Origin: Leifsonia sp. Root1293
GTDB taxonomy: Bacteria > Actinomycetota > Actinomycetes > Actinomycetales > Microbacteriaceae
Assembly: GCF_001425325.1 (NCBI RefSeq)
Contig: NZ_LMEH01000002.1
Location: 991,249-1,055,248, forward strand
Length of the DNA stretch: 64,000 nucleotides
Direction: 5' to 3'
The notes beneath the pieces are model-generated. The model was not told where the DNA came from. It did no database searches and saw nothing but the letters and a program-made list of their open reading frames with translations. Below are positions 48,825 through 58,235 of the stretch, piece after piece (the stretch's first letter is position 1; the number at the start of each line of letters is the position of its first letter). Position numbers and translations under genes: made by a program.

Positions 48825-49058
48825 TCAGGCGAAGACGGCCTCGAGGTAGCGGTACTCGACCGCGGTCGGCCGCTGCGTGCCGTCACCGTCGAACTCGAGT
48901 CCGCTGCCACGCACATAGAGGTAGTGCTTGCCTGCGCCCGGGATCTCGAGGCGAGGGCGCGGGTCGCCGCCCTCGAGGAATTCCGTCGTGATGGTGCGTC
49001 CCTCGAGCGGGCCGTCGGTGAGTTTGGCGGTGTACGTCGTTGTATCCATGCCACTCAT
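48825..49058 (-). CDS. Conserved small hypothetical protein
   Basis: A 77-residue acidic, soluble, probably beta-rich protein (YTAKLTDGPLEGRTITTEFLEGGDPRPRLEIP and HYLYVRGSGLEFD). I do not recognise a named family. GGAGGAAA lies immediately before ATG 49058, closer than usual; the ATG at 49049 has a wider spacing. It converges on the tad genes and diverges from topA, with a CCTCCG/CGGAGG hairpin (49062-49076) in its leader. Confidence 0.65.
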   Translation of the reverse strand: MSGMDTTTYTAKLTDGPLEGRTITTEFLEGGDPRPRLEIPGAGKHYLYVRGSGLEFDGDGTQRPTAVEYRYLEAVFA

Positions 49059-49133
49059 TTTCCTCCGCCTCGGAGGAGTTTCAAGCGCCAGAAGGGGTGA
49101 TGTCGATGAATGCTCAGTTCCGGGCGCGTCGAG

Positions 49134-49196
49134 CGATCACTCGTTCGAAGTGTGTATGGTGTGCCGTTGAGGGTGCCGCTCTCACCCGAGTGATCG
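49134..49196. promoter_or_regulatory. Inverted repeat in the topA upstream region
   Basis: CGATCACTCG (49134-49143) and CGAGTGATCG (49187-49196) are perfect 10-bp inverted repeats 43 bases apart, 37 bases before the topA start. They could pair as paired operator half-sites or as a long stem in the leader. Confidence 0.4.
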
Positions 49197-49232
49197 AGCA
49201 GCGCCGTATTCACCTCTATATAAAGGAGTCTG

Positions 49233-52007
49233 GTGCCAGGCAAGAAGCTGGTCATCGTCGAGTCGCCCACGAAGATGAAGTCGATCGCCGCCTATCTGGG
49301 CGACGGTTACGAAGTCCTCTCGAGCGTTGGTCACATCCGTGACCTCATCGAACCCAAGTACCTTCCCGCCGAGCTGAAGAAGGGCTCCCTCGGCAAGTTC
49401 TCCGTCGACGTCGACAACGGTTTCGAGCCCTACTACGTCGTCTCGACGGCGAAGAAGAAGACCGTCGCGGAACTGAAGCGCGCCCTGAAGGACGCCGACG
49501 AACTCCTGCTCGCCACTGATGAGGACCGCGAGGGCGAGGCCATCGCGTGGCACCTGCTGCAGGAACTCAAGCCCAAGGTCCCCGTCAAGCGCATGGTCTT
49601 CCACGAGATCACCAAGGACGCCATCCTCGAGGCCACCAAGAAGACCCGCGACCTCGACACCGCGCTGGTCGACGCGCAGGAGACCCGGCGCATCCTCGAC
49701 CGCCTCTACGGCTACGAGGTCTCACCCGTGCTCTGGCGCAAGGTCGGACCCGGCCTCTCGGCCGGCCGTGTGCAGTCGGCCGCGACCAGGCTCGTCGTCG
49801 ATCGTGAGCGCGAGCGCCTGGCATTCACGGCGGCGTCCTACTGGGATCTCGCAGCCCGCCTGAGCCCGACTCTGGGAACGGATGCAGCAGGAGCCGACGC
49901 GTTCAGCGCCCGCCTCGTCCGCATCGGCGGAGAACGCATCGCATCCGGCCGCGACTTCGACGACACGGGGTCGCTCACGTCGAAGGCCACGGTGCTGTCC
50001 GAGGATTCGGCCCGTGCACTGGCCGCGGCCCTCGAGGCCGGCGTCGACGTCACCGTCACGAAGGTGGAGTCGCGCCCGTACTCCCGCAAGCCCGCCGCGC
50101 CGTTCACGACGTCGACGCTGCAGCAGGAGGCGGCGCGCAAGCTCCGCTTCTCCGCCCGCCAGACCATGAGCGTCGCGCAGTCGCTGTACGAGAACGGCTA
50201 CATCACCTATATGCGAACCGACTCCGTGTCGCTCTCGCAGCAGGCGATCACCGCGGCACGCCGCCAGGCCACCGACCTCTACGGTGCCGACAGCATCCCC
50301 GAGAAGCCCCGCGTCTACACCGGCAAGTCGAAGAACGCGCAGGAGGCTCACGAGGCGATCCGCCCGTCGGGTGAGAACTTCCGCACCCCGTCGTCGCTCG
50401 CCTCGAGCCTGCACGGCAACGACTTCAAGCTCTACGACCTCATCTGGAAGCGCACCGTCGCCTCGCAGATGGCCGATGCCAAGGGTGTGACGGCATCCGT
50501 CACCATCGCAGCCGGACCCACGGGCGAAGCCGCCCACCCGCTGGCGACGAAGACCATCGCCGAGTTCTCGGCCAGTGGAACCGTGATCACCTTCCGCGGG
50601 TTCCTGAACGCCTACGAGGAGAGCCGCGACGAGGAGCGCAACGCATCGGCCGAGCCCGCGGAGTCGAAGCTGCCGCCGCTCACCGAGGGCCAGAAACTCG
50701 CCTTCGTCGAGATCGAGCCGAGCGGCCACGAGACCACGCCGCCGCCGCGCTACACCGAGGCGAGCCTCGTGAAGGAGCTCGAGGCCAAGGGCATCGGGCG
50801 TCCGTCGACCTTCGCGTCGATCATCGACACCATCTCGAACCGCGGATACGTCGAGCACCGCGGGCAGTCCCTGGTGCCGAGCTGGATCGCGTTCTCCGTC
50901 GTTCGCCTGCTCGAAGAGCACTTCGCCGAGCTCGTCGAGTACGACTTCACGGCCGAGATGGAGAACGACCTCGACGAGATCGCCAACGGCGACGCCGATC
51001 GCGTCGGCTGGCTCACGCAGTTCTACTTCGGCGACGACCGTCAGCGGGGCCTGCGTCAGGTCATCGACAACCTGGGCGACATCGACGCCAAGGAGATCAA
51101 CTCCATCCGCATCGCAGACGGCATCACCCTGCGCATCGGAAAATTCGGGCCCTACCTGGAGGTTCCCGATCCGGATGCCGGTCCTGACGCCACCCCGCGT
51201 CGCATCAACATCCCGCCGCAGCTGGCCCCCGACGAGCTCACGCCCGAGAAGGCGCGTGAACTCATCGACGCGCCCATCGTCACCGATCGCGTCATCGGCA
51301 TCAACCCCGATAACGGCAAGCAGATCGTCGCGAAGGACGGCCGGTTCGGCCCCTACGTGACCGAGCTGGACCCGCCCGCACCCGAGGCACCGGCACCGGA
51401 GCCCGTCGTCGACGCCGCGACGGGTGAGGTCGTCGAGCCGCCGAAGAAGCGGGCAGCCAAGAAGCCGGTGGTCGAGAAGCCGCGCACGGCGTCCATCTTC
51501 AAGACGATGGATCTCGCGACCATCGATCTCGACACCGCGCTCAAGCTGCTCTCGCTTCCGCGCGTCGTCGGTGTCGACCCCGAGGCCGGTGTCGAGATCA
51601 CGGCGCAGAACGGCAAGTTCGGCCCCTACCTCAAGAAGGGGACCGACTCCCGCTCCCTGACGAGCGAGGACCAGATCTTCGAGGTCGACCTTCCTGCCGC
51701 TCTCGAGCTGTTCGCGCAGCCCAAGTACGGAGCACGCCGGGCGCCGAGCGCGCTGAAGGAATTCGAGGCGGACCCTGTCAGCGGCAAGCCGATCAAGCTG
51801 AAGGACGGCCGCTTCGGTCCCTACGTCACCGACGGTGAGACGAACGCGACCATCCCCAAGAGCGAGTCCGTCGACGACATCGAGTTCGCCCGCGCCGTCG
51901 AGCTGCTCGCCGAGAAGCGCGCAAAGGGCCCGGCGAAGCCGCGGGCCACGACTCGGTCCACCGCCAAGAAGCCCGCAGCGCGCAAGGCCGCGCCGAAGAA
52001 GAAGTGA
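49233..52007 (+). CDS. topA: DNA topoisomerase I (type IA)
   Basis: A 924-residue enzyme that relaxes negative supercoils. The TOPRIM domain is at the N-terminus (KLVIVESPTKMKSIAAYLG, Glu; DEDREGEAIAWHL, DxD), and the catalytic Tyr is in GYITYMRTDS near residue 326. The C-terminal third has four copies of a GKFGPYL/GRFGPYV repeat and a Lys-rich tail (KKPAARKAAPKKK), usual for actinobacterial TopA, with no zinc fingers. GTG 49233 has AAAGGAG upstream. It is followed by tmk with a GTGA overlap, the standard topA-tmk-holB order. Confidence 0.97.
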   Translation: MPGKKLVIVESPTKMKSIAAYLGDGYEVLSSVGHIRDLIEPKYLPAELKKGSLGKFSVDVDNGFEPYYVVSTAKKKTVAELKRALKDADELLLATDEDREGEAIAWHLLQELKPKVPVKRMVFHEITKDAILEATKKTRDLDTALVDAQETRRILDRLYGYEVSPVLWRKVGPGLSAGRVQSAATRLVVDRERERLAFTAASYWDLAARLSPTLGTDAAGADAFSARLVRIGGERIASGRDFDDTGSLTSKATVLSEDSARALAAALEAGVDVTVTKVESRPYSRKPAAPFTTSTLQQEAARKLRFSARQTMSVAQSLYENGYITYMRTDSVSLSQQAITAARRQATDLYGADSIPEKPRVYTGKSKNAQEAHEAIRPSGENFRTPSSLASSLHGNDFKLYDLIWKRTVASQMADAKGVTASVTIAAGPTGEAAHPLATKTIAEFSASGTVITFRGFLNAYEESRDEERNASAEPAESKLPPLTEGQKLAFVEIEPSGHETTPPPRYTEASLVKELEAKGIGRPSTFASIIDTISNRGYVEHRGQSLVPSWIAFSVVRLLEEHFAELVEYDFTAEMENDLDEIANGDADRVGWLTQFYFGDDRQRGLRQVIDNLGDIDAKEINSIRIADGITLRIGKFGPYLEVPDPDAGPDATPRRINIPPQLAPDELTPEKARELIDAPIVTDRVIGINPDNGKQIVAKDGRFGPYVTELDPPAPEAPAPEPVVDAATGEVVEPPKKRAAKKPVVEKPRTASIFKTMDLATIDLDTALKLLSLPRVVGVDPEAGVEITAQNGKFGPYLKKGTDSRSLTSEDQIFEVDLPAALELFAQPKYGARRAPSALKEFEADPVSGKPIKLKDGRFGPYVTDGETNATIPKSESVDDIEFARAVELLAEKRAKGPAKPRATTRSTAKKPAARKAAPKKK

Positions 52008-52663
52008 GCGCCGGAAGCGCCGCCGCGGCCCCGTCTGAGACGGGGCGCGGCCTCTTCATCACGCTCGAGGGCGGCGACGGGTCGGGCAAGACGACCCAGG
52101 CACGCCTGCTCGAGGAGTGGCTCGTCGGCCGCGGGCGGTCGGTGCTGCGCACCCGGGAGCCCGGCGGCACCGACGTCGGCGTCGAGATCCGCGAGATCGT
52201 GCTGCACCACCGCGGAGACATCGCGCCCCGCGCCGAGGCCCTGCTCTACGCAGCCGACCGCGCCCACCACATCGCGACCAAGGTGCGCCCGGCGCTCGAG
52301 CGCGGCGACGTCGTCATTCAGGACCGCTATCTCGACTCCTCGGTCGCCTACCAGGGCGCCGGTCGGGTGCTCGGGGGCACGGAGGTGCGCGACCTCTCGC
52401 TCTGGGCGGCGCAGGGACTCCTCCCCGACCTCACGATCCTGCTCGACCTCGACGAGGGGGTCGCGCGCGGTCGGCTCGATGCCGCCCAGAAACGGTTCGA
52501 CAGGCTGGAGGCCGAGGCGGGGGAGTTCCATGCCCGCGTGCGCCACGCCTTCCTCGACCTCGCGGCGGCGGAGCCCGCTCGCTTCCTGGTCGTCGATGCC
52601 GCAAGACCGGTCGACGAGATCGCCGCGTCGGTGCGTTCACGGGTCGAGGGGCTCCTGGGCTAG
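52004..52663 (+). CDS. tmk: Thymidylate kinase
   Basis: A 219-residue dTMP kinase. FITLEGGDGSGKTTQARLLEEWL holds the P-loop near residue 26, TREPGGTDVG is the DRX-type region's partner motif, QDRYLDSSVAYQGAGR is the DRY motif, and the LID segment is in KRFDRLEAEAGEFHARVR. GTG 52004 overlaps the topA stop (GTGA). The gene ends 30 bases before holB, and the three genes probably form one transcription unit for DNA synthesis. Confidence 0.95.
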   Translation: MSAGSAAAAPSETGRGLFITLEGGDGSGKTTQARLLEEWLVGRGRSVLRTREPGGTDVGVEIREIVLHHRGDIAPRAEALLYAADRAHHIATKVRPALERGDVVIQDRYLDSSVAYQGAGRVLGGTEVRDLSLWAAQGLLPDLTILLDLDEGVARGRLDAAQKRFDRLEAEAGEFHARVRHAFLDLAAAEPARFLVVDAARPVDEIAASVRSRVEGLLG

Positions 52664-52693
52664 CGCGTCGGCGGCATCGCCTACTGTTGGAGC

Positions 52694-53869
52694 ATGACGG
52701 TGTGGGACGAGCTGACGGGCCAGGCCGACGCCATCGCGGTGTTCCGGGCCGCGGCGGCAGCCGCATCCGCCACTCCCACCGAGGGGGCGGCCGAGCAGGC
52801 CATGTCGCACGCCTGGCTCATCACGGGCCCTCCGGGATCGGGCCGGTCGAATCTCGCCTACGCCTTCGCGACCGCGTTGATCTCGGGTCACCCCGACGGA
52901 GACGACGCGACTGTCGCCCAGGTCGCCGCCCGCAGTCATCCCGACCTCACCGTGCTCAGCACCGAGGGGGTGTCGATCAAGGTCGACGACGTGCGCGCCA
53001 TCGTGCGATCGTCGTCGTACTCGCCGTCGGTCGGGCGGCACCGCGTGCTCGTGATCGAGGATGCCGATCGCATGCCCGAGCGCACCTCGAACGTGCTGCT
53101 CAAGGCGCTCGAGGAACCCCCCGAGCGCACGGTGTGGATCCTCTGCGCTCCGAGCGAGGCCGATCTCATCCCCACCATCCGGTCCCGAGTGCGCTCCGTG
53201 CGGCTGCGCGTTCCGAGCATCGACGACGTGGCGGCCCTGCTGGTCGCACGCGACGGCGTCAGCCCCGAGGTCGCCGAGCGGGCCGCGCGCGAAGCCCAGA
53301 GCCATATCGGCATGGCGCGGCGCCTGGCCACGTCGAGCGAGGCGCGCGAACGCCGCGAGGCCACGTTGATCTCGGCCCTCGGCATCCGCACGGTGTCGGA
53401 TGCCGTGGCTGCGGCCGCCCGCATGATCGAGATCGCCGGCGACGATGCCAAGGCGATCACCCTCGAGCGCGACGCCGACGAGCGCGAGAAGGCCCTGCGC
53501 TCGCTGGGTGTGGCGCCCGGCCAGACTCTGCCTCCGGCGCTCCGCAGCCAGATCAAGGCGCTCGAGGACGACCAGAAGCGACGTGCCACCCGGAGCCTCC
53601 GCGACGGCATCGACCGCATCCTCGTCGACTTCTCCTCCCTGCACCGCGACGTGTTGATGCTGCAGCTGCACGGGGATTCCGCGATCATCAATCGCGAACT
53701 CCTGCCGAGGATCGAACGCGCCGCAACGGCGGGTACTGCCGCCGAGACCCTGCGTTCCCTCGATGCCATCGCCCTCGCGCGCACCCGCATCGAGGCCAAT
53801 GTCGCCCCGCTCCTGGCCCTCGAGGCCATGCTCATGACCTTCCGCCGATCCGAGAGAGCCGCCGCGTGA
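52694..53869 (+). CDS. holB: DNA polymerase III subunit delta'
   Basis: A 391-residue clamp-loader subunit. It has LTGQADAIAVF near the N-terminus, MSHAWLITGPPGSGRSNLAYAFATAL (a P-loop in which the usual Lys is Arg, as expected for delta', which does not hydrolyse ATP), VKVDDVRAIVRSS-like helix, VLVIEDADRMPERTSNVLLKALEEPPE and the SRV sensor region in IRSRVRSVRL. ATG 52694 follows tmk by 30 bases. Its end overlaps the next gene as GTGA. Confidence 0.92.
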   Translation: MTVWDELTGQADAIAVFRAAAAAASATPTEGAAEQAMSHAWLITGPPGSGRSNLAYAFATALISGHPDGDDATVAQVAARSHPDLTVLSTEGVSIKVDDVRAIVRSSSYSPSVGRHRVLVIEDADRMPERTSNVLLKALEEPPERTVWILCAPSEADLIPTIRSRVRSVRLRVPSIDDVAALLVARDGVSPEVAERAAREAQSHIGMARRLATSSEARERREATLISALGIRTVSDAVAAAARMIEIAGDDAKAITLERDADEREKALRSLGVAPGQTLPPALRSQIKALEDDQKRRATRSLRDGIDRILVDFSSLHRDVLMLQLHGDSAIINRELLPRIERAATAGTAAETLRSLDAIALARTRIEANVAPLLALEAMLMTFRRSERAAA

Positions 53870-55440
53870 CCCGACGACCCAGAAGTTCGACACCAGCTCC
53901 CCGCCGGGCAGGGCACGCTGCGCGTGTGAGGGCTGCCGTCGCCGGCGCCACGCTCCTCGCGCTGGCCTTGACCGGCTGCGTGCCGTGGGCCGGCGGCGGG
54001 GCAGGACCGCACACGTCGACACCGACGGGCGAGACCGCACCGGCCGGCCTCGAGTCGTACTACGGCCAGCAGCTCGAGTGGGAGGACTGCGGCGACGGCT
54101 TCCAGTGCACGACCGCCACGGCGCCCCTCGACTATCGGGCGCCGGGCGATGAGAGCATCGACCTCGCCCTGGTGCGGCATCCGGCGACAGGGGATCGGCT
54201 CGGATCCCTGCTGGTCAACCCCGGCGGTCCCGGCGGGAGCGGCTATGAGATGGTGCGGGATTCACTCGACTTCGCGGTCAGTGCCGACCTCCAGAAGCAC
54301 TACGACATCATCGGCTTCGACCCCCGCGGGGTCAGCCGGTCGACCCCGGTCACCTGCTACGAGCCGGCGCAGATGGACGCCTACCTCTACGACATCACCC
54401 CGGGCGAGCGCGGCAGCGACGCCTGGCTCGCCGCGAAGACCGCGAGGGGCGAGGCCTTCGCCGAGGCCTGCGATTCGAACACCGGACCCCTCCTCGACAA
54501 CGTCGACACCGAGAGCGCGGCCCGCGACCTCGACCTGCTGCGTGCGGCGCTCGGCGACAGCACCCTGAACTACCTCGGCTACTCCTACGGCACCTACCTC
54601 GGAGCCGTCTACGCCGGCCTGTTCCCCACCAAGGCCGGTCGCCTCGTCCTCGACGGCGCCATCGACCCGTCCGCCACCAATCTCGACGTGAACATCGAGC
54701 AGGCGAAGGGCTTCGAGAGCGCGCTGCGTGCCTACCTCACCGACTGCCTCGACGGCGCTGACTGCCCGTTCGACGGCACGGTCGACGACGCTATGGGCAC
54801 GGTCAAGGCCCTGCTCGATTCCGTCGACGCCGCCCCGATCCGCGCGACCGACGGTCGCATGCTCGGGGGAGACTCGCTCGTCACCGCCATCATCTACCCG
54901 CTGTACTCCCAGCAGGGATGGCCGGCGCTCAGCACCATGTTCGACTCGGTGCTCAGCGGGTCAGCCGACCAGGCGATGTCCTTCGCCGACCAGTACAACG
55001 GGCGCGACGAGTCCGGCAACTACAGCGACAACTCCACCGAGGCGTTCACTGCCGTCAACTGCATGGACTACTCCTACGTGACGGATGCCGCAGCGATGCG
55101 CGAGCAGGAGCAGGAACTCGATGCGGCCGCGCCCGTCATCGGCGCCTACTTCGGGTTCGGCGACATCACCTGCACCACCTGGCCGTACACCTCCCGGACG
55201 GATCGCACGACGATCAGCGCCGAGGGGTCACCGCTCATCGTCGTCATCGGAACGACGAACGATCCGGCGACGCCGTACGTGTGGGCGCAATCGCTCGCCG
55301 CCCAGCTCGACGACGGGCGTCTCGTCACCTACAACGGCGAGGGTCACACGGCATACAACAAGTCCAACTCCTGCGTGAATGACGCCGTGGACACCTTCCT
55401 CATCGAGGGAATCGCGCCGACCAGCGACCCCGACTGCTGA
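53866..55440 (+). CDS. Lipoprotein tripeptidyl-aminopeptidase-like alpha/beta hydrolase
   Basis: A 524-residue secreted peptidase of the S33/SlpD-like group. An Arg-rich N-terminus and LLALALTGC (lipobox Cys38) predict a lipoprotein. The catalytic domain has LLVNPGGPGGSGYEMV (oxyanion hole), YDIIGFDPRGVSRSTPV, YLGYSYGTYLGAVYA (nucleophile Ser near 240), TNDPATPYVWA (Asp near 464) and NGEGHTAY (His near 493). GTG 53866 overlaps the holB stop. It probably degrades peptides outside the cell. Confidence 0.88.
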   Translation: MTRRPRSSTPAPRRAGHAARVRAAVAGATLLALALTGCVPWAGGGAGPHTSTPTGETAPAGLESYYGQQLEWEDCGDGFQCTTATAPLDYRAPGDESIDLALVRHPATGDRLGSLLVNPGGPGGSGYEMVRDSLDFAVSADLQKHYDIIGFDPRGVSRSTPVTCYEPAQMDAYLYDITPGERGSDAWLAAKTARGEAFAEACDSNTGPLLDNVDTESAARDLDLLRAALGDSTLNYLGYSYGTYLGAVYAGLFPTKAGRLVLDGAIDPSATNLDVNIEQAKGFESALRAYLTDCLDGADCPFDGTVDDAMGTVKALLDSVDAAPIRATDGRMLGGDSLVTAIIYPLYSQQGWPALSTMFDSVLSGSADQAMSFADQYNGRDESGNYSDNSTEAFTAVNCMDYSYVTDAAAMREQEQELDAAAPVIGAYFGFGDITCTTWPYTSRTDRTTISAEGSPLIVVIGTTNDPATPYVWAQSLAAQLDDGRLVTYNGEGHTAYNKSNSCVNDAVDTFLIEGIAPTSDPDC

Positions 55441-55490
55441 CGAGCGGGCGCCGTCCCCACGGTGTCGGGGCTCGTCGGCTGGCGACCGTG

Positions 55491-55520
55491 TTCGTGAACG
55501 CCGGTCGGAGACGGTATGCT
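55491..55520 (+). promoter_or_regulatory. Possible promoter of tRNA-Thr
   Basis: TTCGTG (55491-55496) and TATGCT (55515-55520) are 18 bases apart, with the tRNA starting 54 bases after the -10. The -10 matches the consensus at 4 of 6 positions; the -35 is weak. Confidence 0.4.
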
Positions 55521-55573
55521 TTCCTACTGTGCCAAGCGGCATCTCCCATCGCGGGATGATCGCCGAGTGCCAC

Positions 55574-55646
55574 GCCGCCTTAGCTCAGTCGGCAGAGCGT
55601 CTCACTCGTAATGAGAAGGTCGTGGGTTCGATTCCCACAGGCGGCC
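55574..55646 (+). tRNA. tRNA-Thr (CGT anticodon)
   Basis: A full cloverleaf: acceptor GCCGCCT/AGGCGGC, D arm TTAGCTCAGTCGGCAGAGC, anticodon stem TCTCA/TGAGA with loop CTCGTAA and anticodon CGT (55607-55609), and T arm GTGGGTTCGATTCCCAC. The discriminator is C, and CCA directly follows in the DNA (55647-55649). Confidence 0.95.
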
Positions 55647-55714
55647 CCATCCTGGCCATCGCCTCGCATCCCTGGGGATTCGAGAGGCGCACCGGCATGC
55701 CCTAGCCTCGAAGC

Positions 55715-56698
55715 ATGACTGATGCACTGCGCTGGGGAATCCTCGCCACGGGCGGAATCGCCCACGCCATGGCCAACGACCTCGTCCTGAACGGCTTCAC
55801 CGTGCAGGCCGTCGGATCCCGTTCCCAGGAGTCGGCGGATGCGTTCGCAGCCGAGTTCGGCATTCCCAACGCCCACCCCAGCTACGCCGCGCTCGTGGCC
55901 GATCCCGAGGTCGACGTCATCTACGTGTCGACGCCGCATCCGTTCCATGCCGAGCACGCCACCCTCGCCCTCGAGGCCGGCAAGCACGTGCTCGTCGAGA
56001 AGCCGTTCACGCTGAACGCCGCCGAGGCACGCCAGGTCGTCGACCTCGCTGCCGAGAAGGGTCTCGTCGTGCTCGAGGCCATGTGGACCCGCTGGCTGCC
56101 GCACATGGTGCGGGTGCGCGAGATCATCGCGGCCGGCACGCTCGGCGAGGTGCACACCCTCATCGCCGACCACACCCAGGACCTGCCCGACGACCCCGGT
56201 CACCGCCTCAACGCGCTCGAGCTCGGCGGCGGTGCCCTCCTCGACCTCGGCATCTACCCGATCTCCTTCGCCTCCGACCTCTTCGGCACCCCCGAGACTG
56301 TCCAGGCCTCTGCGACCTTCAAGAGCACGGGGGCCGACGCCCAGGTCGCCACGATCTTCCGCTACGCCGGCGGGCAGATCGCCACGACCCTCTCCGCCAG
56401 CGACACCCGCGGCCGCAACATCGCCACGATCCTCGGAACCGAAGGCCGCATCGACATCGACACCGTCTGGTACACGCCGACGTCGTTCCGCGTCTACGAC
56501 GCCGACGGCACCGAGACCGAGGCGTTCACGTCCGACGTGACAGGCCGGGGGATGCAGTTCCAAGCCGCCGAACTCGAGCGCCTGGTGGCCGCCGGCGTCA
56601 CATCGGGCGACGTGCTTCCGACCGAGGAGACCGTGACAGTGCTCGAGACCCTCGACGCCATCCGGGCGCAGATCGGCCTGCGCTACCCCGGCGAATGA
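55715..56698 (+). CDS. Gfo/Idh/MocA family oxidoreductase
   Basis: A 327-residue NAD(P)-dependent sugar or alcohol dehydrogenase. The Rossmann start WGILATGGIAHAMANDL, VDVIYVSTPHPFHAEHATLALEAGKHVLVEKPFTLNAAEA (the EKP motif with catalytic Lys near residue 97) and GGGALLDLGIYPISFA in the C-terminal domain define the family. The substrate is not predictable. It stands alone after tRNA-Thr, 52 bases before the carboxypeptidase gene. Confidence 0.88.
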   Translation: MTDALRWGILATGGIAHAMANDLVLNGFTVQAVGSRSQESADAFAAEFGIPNAHPSYAALVADPEVDVIYVSTPHPFHAEHATLALEAGKHVLVEKPFTLNAAEARQVVDLAAEKGLVVLEAMWTRWLPHMVRVREIIAAGTLGEVHTLIADHTQDLPDDPGHRLNALELGGGALLDLGIYPISFASDLFGTPETVQASATFKSTGADAQVATIFRYAGGQIATTLSASDTRGRNIATILGTEGRIDIDTVWYTPTSFRVYDADGTETEAFTSDVTGRGMQFQAAELERLVAAGVTSGDVLPTEETVTVLETLDAIRAQIGLRYPGE

Positions 56699-56750
56699 AC
56701 GGCACCCTCTCTTCGGATTCTCTCAGGCGCGACAGCGTAGGCTTCCGCGG

Positions 56751-58208
56751 ATGACTGAAACGGATGCACCGAGCACACCGGCCACTCCGGCCAGGGGTGG
56801 GCTCTTCCGATCCCACCGACGCGGGTGGACGATCGCAGGCAGTGCCGTCGCGATCGCTCTGCTCGCAGGCACCGCCCTCGCCTCCGGCGCTGCAGCGGGC
56901 AGCCCGGCGCCCTCGGCGACTCAGAAGGCAGCGGCATCCGCGACCCCGTCCGCCACGCCGACGCCGACCCCGGATCCGCGAGCCACGCCTGCCGCTGCCG
57001 TACCGGCCAGCCGGTTGCGCACCTGCTCGGTGACCGATCTCGCCTCCGACGGCCGCCTCGCCTCGATGCAGGCCCAGGTGCTGAACGCCGCGACGGGCGA
57101 GGTGCTGTTCGACCGCGGCGGCACCACTCCCTCCCGCGCGGCGAGTGTCATGAAGGTGCTCACGACCGCCGCAGCGCTCAAGGTGCTCGGTCCCGACTAC
57201 AGGGCGACGACCACCGTCGTGAAGGGCGCCGAGCCCGGTTCGGCCGTGCTCGTCGGAGGCGGCGACCTCACCCTCTCACGGTTGCCGTCGGGCGAGACGT
57301 CGGCCTACGAGGGCGCCGCGCATCTGGACGACCTCGCGAACCAGGTGCGCACGGCCTGGGCTGCCGACCCGTCCAACCCGCCCCTCACCACCCTCATCCT
57401 GGACTCGACGTTGTTCACGGGCCCCGACTGGCAGCCGAGCTGGGACACCAAGGAGCAGTACGACGGCTACATGTCGCGCGTCACCGCTCTGCAGGTCGAC
57501 GGCGACCGTGACGACCCGTACAGCAACACCTCGGCACGCAGCGACGACCCCATCGGCCGAGCCGGCCAGGCATTCGCCGACCAGCTCGGCGGCATCCAGA
57601 CCATCGAGCTCGGAACGGCGCCGGCCGGTGCAGCGGCCCTCGGAAGCGTGCAGTCCGCTCCCGTGTCCACCCTGGTGCAGCAGTCGCTCATCGTCTCCGA
57701 CAACACCATCGCTGAGATGCTCGCGCGGCTCACCGCCGTCACGGCCGGGACGGGAAGCGATTTCTCGGCCATCCAGCCGGCTGTCGTCGCGGCACTCGAC
57801 AGCTACGGCGTCGACACCGCCGGGATCGTCGTCGTCGACGGCTCCGGGCTGTCCGACGACAACGCGATCCCGCCGTCGTACCTCACGCGCCTGTTCGTGA
57901 AGATCAATGCCCGCGAAGCGAACCTCGGCGTCATCGCCGACGGCCTGCCCGTCGCCGGTCGCTCGGGTTCCCTCTCCTACAGCGACAGGTTCACGGGCGA
58001 GGCATCCGTCGCCGATGGCTCCGTGTTCGCCAAGACCGGCTGGATCGACACCGGGTACACCCTCTCCGGGATCATCGCGGCGGCTGACGGGACCCCGCTC
58101 ACCTTCGCCGTCTACGCGCTCGGCGATGTGACGGAAGACGCCAAGACCGCAATCGACCTGCTCACGGCCGGCTTCTACAGCTGCGGCGACAACCTCTCCA
58201 ACAACTGA
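56751..58208 (+). CDS. dacB: D-alanyl-D-alanine carboxypeptidase/endopeptidase (PBP4/DacB)
   Basis: A 485-residue low-molecular-mass PBP of the S13 family, exported by an N-terminal hydrophobic segment (about residues 26-48) followed by a Ala/Thr/Pro linker. The active-site motifs are RAASVMKVLTTAAAL (SxxK, Ser near residue 132), LIVSDNTIAEMLARL (SDN) and FAKTGWIDTGYTLSG (KTG near residue 427). It trims peptidoglycan stem peptides or cross-links outside the membrane. It starts 52 bases after the oxidoreductase and is followed 27 bases later by the M20 peptidase. Confidence 0.93.
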   Translation: MTETDAPSTPATPARGGLFRSHRRGWTIAGSAVAIALLAGTALASGAAAGSPAPSATQKAAASATPSATPTPTPDPRATPAAAVPASRLRTCSVTDLASDGRLASMQAQVLNAATGEVLFDRGGTTPSRAASVMKVLTTAAALKVLGPDYRATTTVVKGAEPGSAVLVGGGDLTLSRLPSGETSAYEGAAHLDDLANQVRTAWAADPSNPPLTTLILDSTLFTGPDWQPSWDTKEQYDGYMSRVTALQVDGDRDDPYSNTSARSDDPIGRAGQAFADQLGGIQTIELGTAPAGAAALGSVQSAPVSTLVQQSLIVSDNTIAEMLARLTAVTAGTGSDFSAIQPAVVAALDSYGVDTAGIVVVDGSGLSDDNAIPPSYLTRLFVKINAREANLGVIADGLPVAGRSGSLSYSDRFTGEASVADGSVFAKTGWIDTGYTLSGIIAAADGTPLTFAVYALGDVTEDAKTAIDLLTAGFYSCGDNLSNN

Positions 58209-58235
58209 GCATCCGCAACGATCGGGGGCTGAACC

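Noticed and set aside
52800-52880. Loss of the Walker A lysine in HolB as a sign of an inactive or decaying gene
   Set aside because: The delta' subunit normally lacks ATPase activity and degenerate P-loops are common in it; the rest of the protein is intact.
52117-53865. A long in-frame extension upstream of the tripeptidyl-peptidase lipoprotein
   Set aside because: It runs through tmk and holB in another frame; GTG 53866 overlaps the holB stop and places the lipoprotein signal at the N-terminus.
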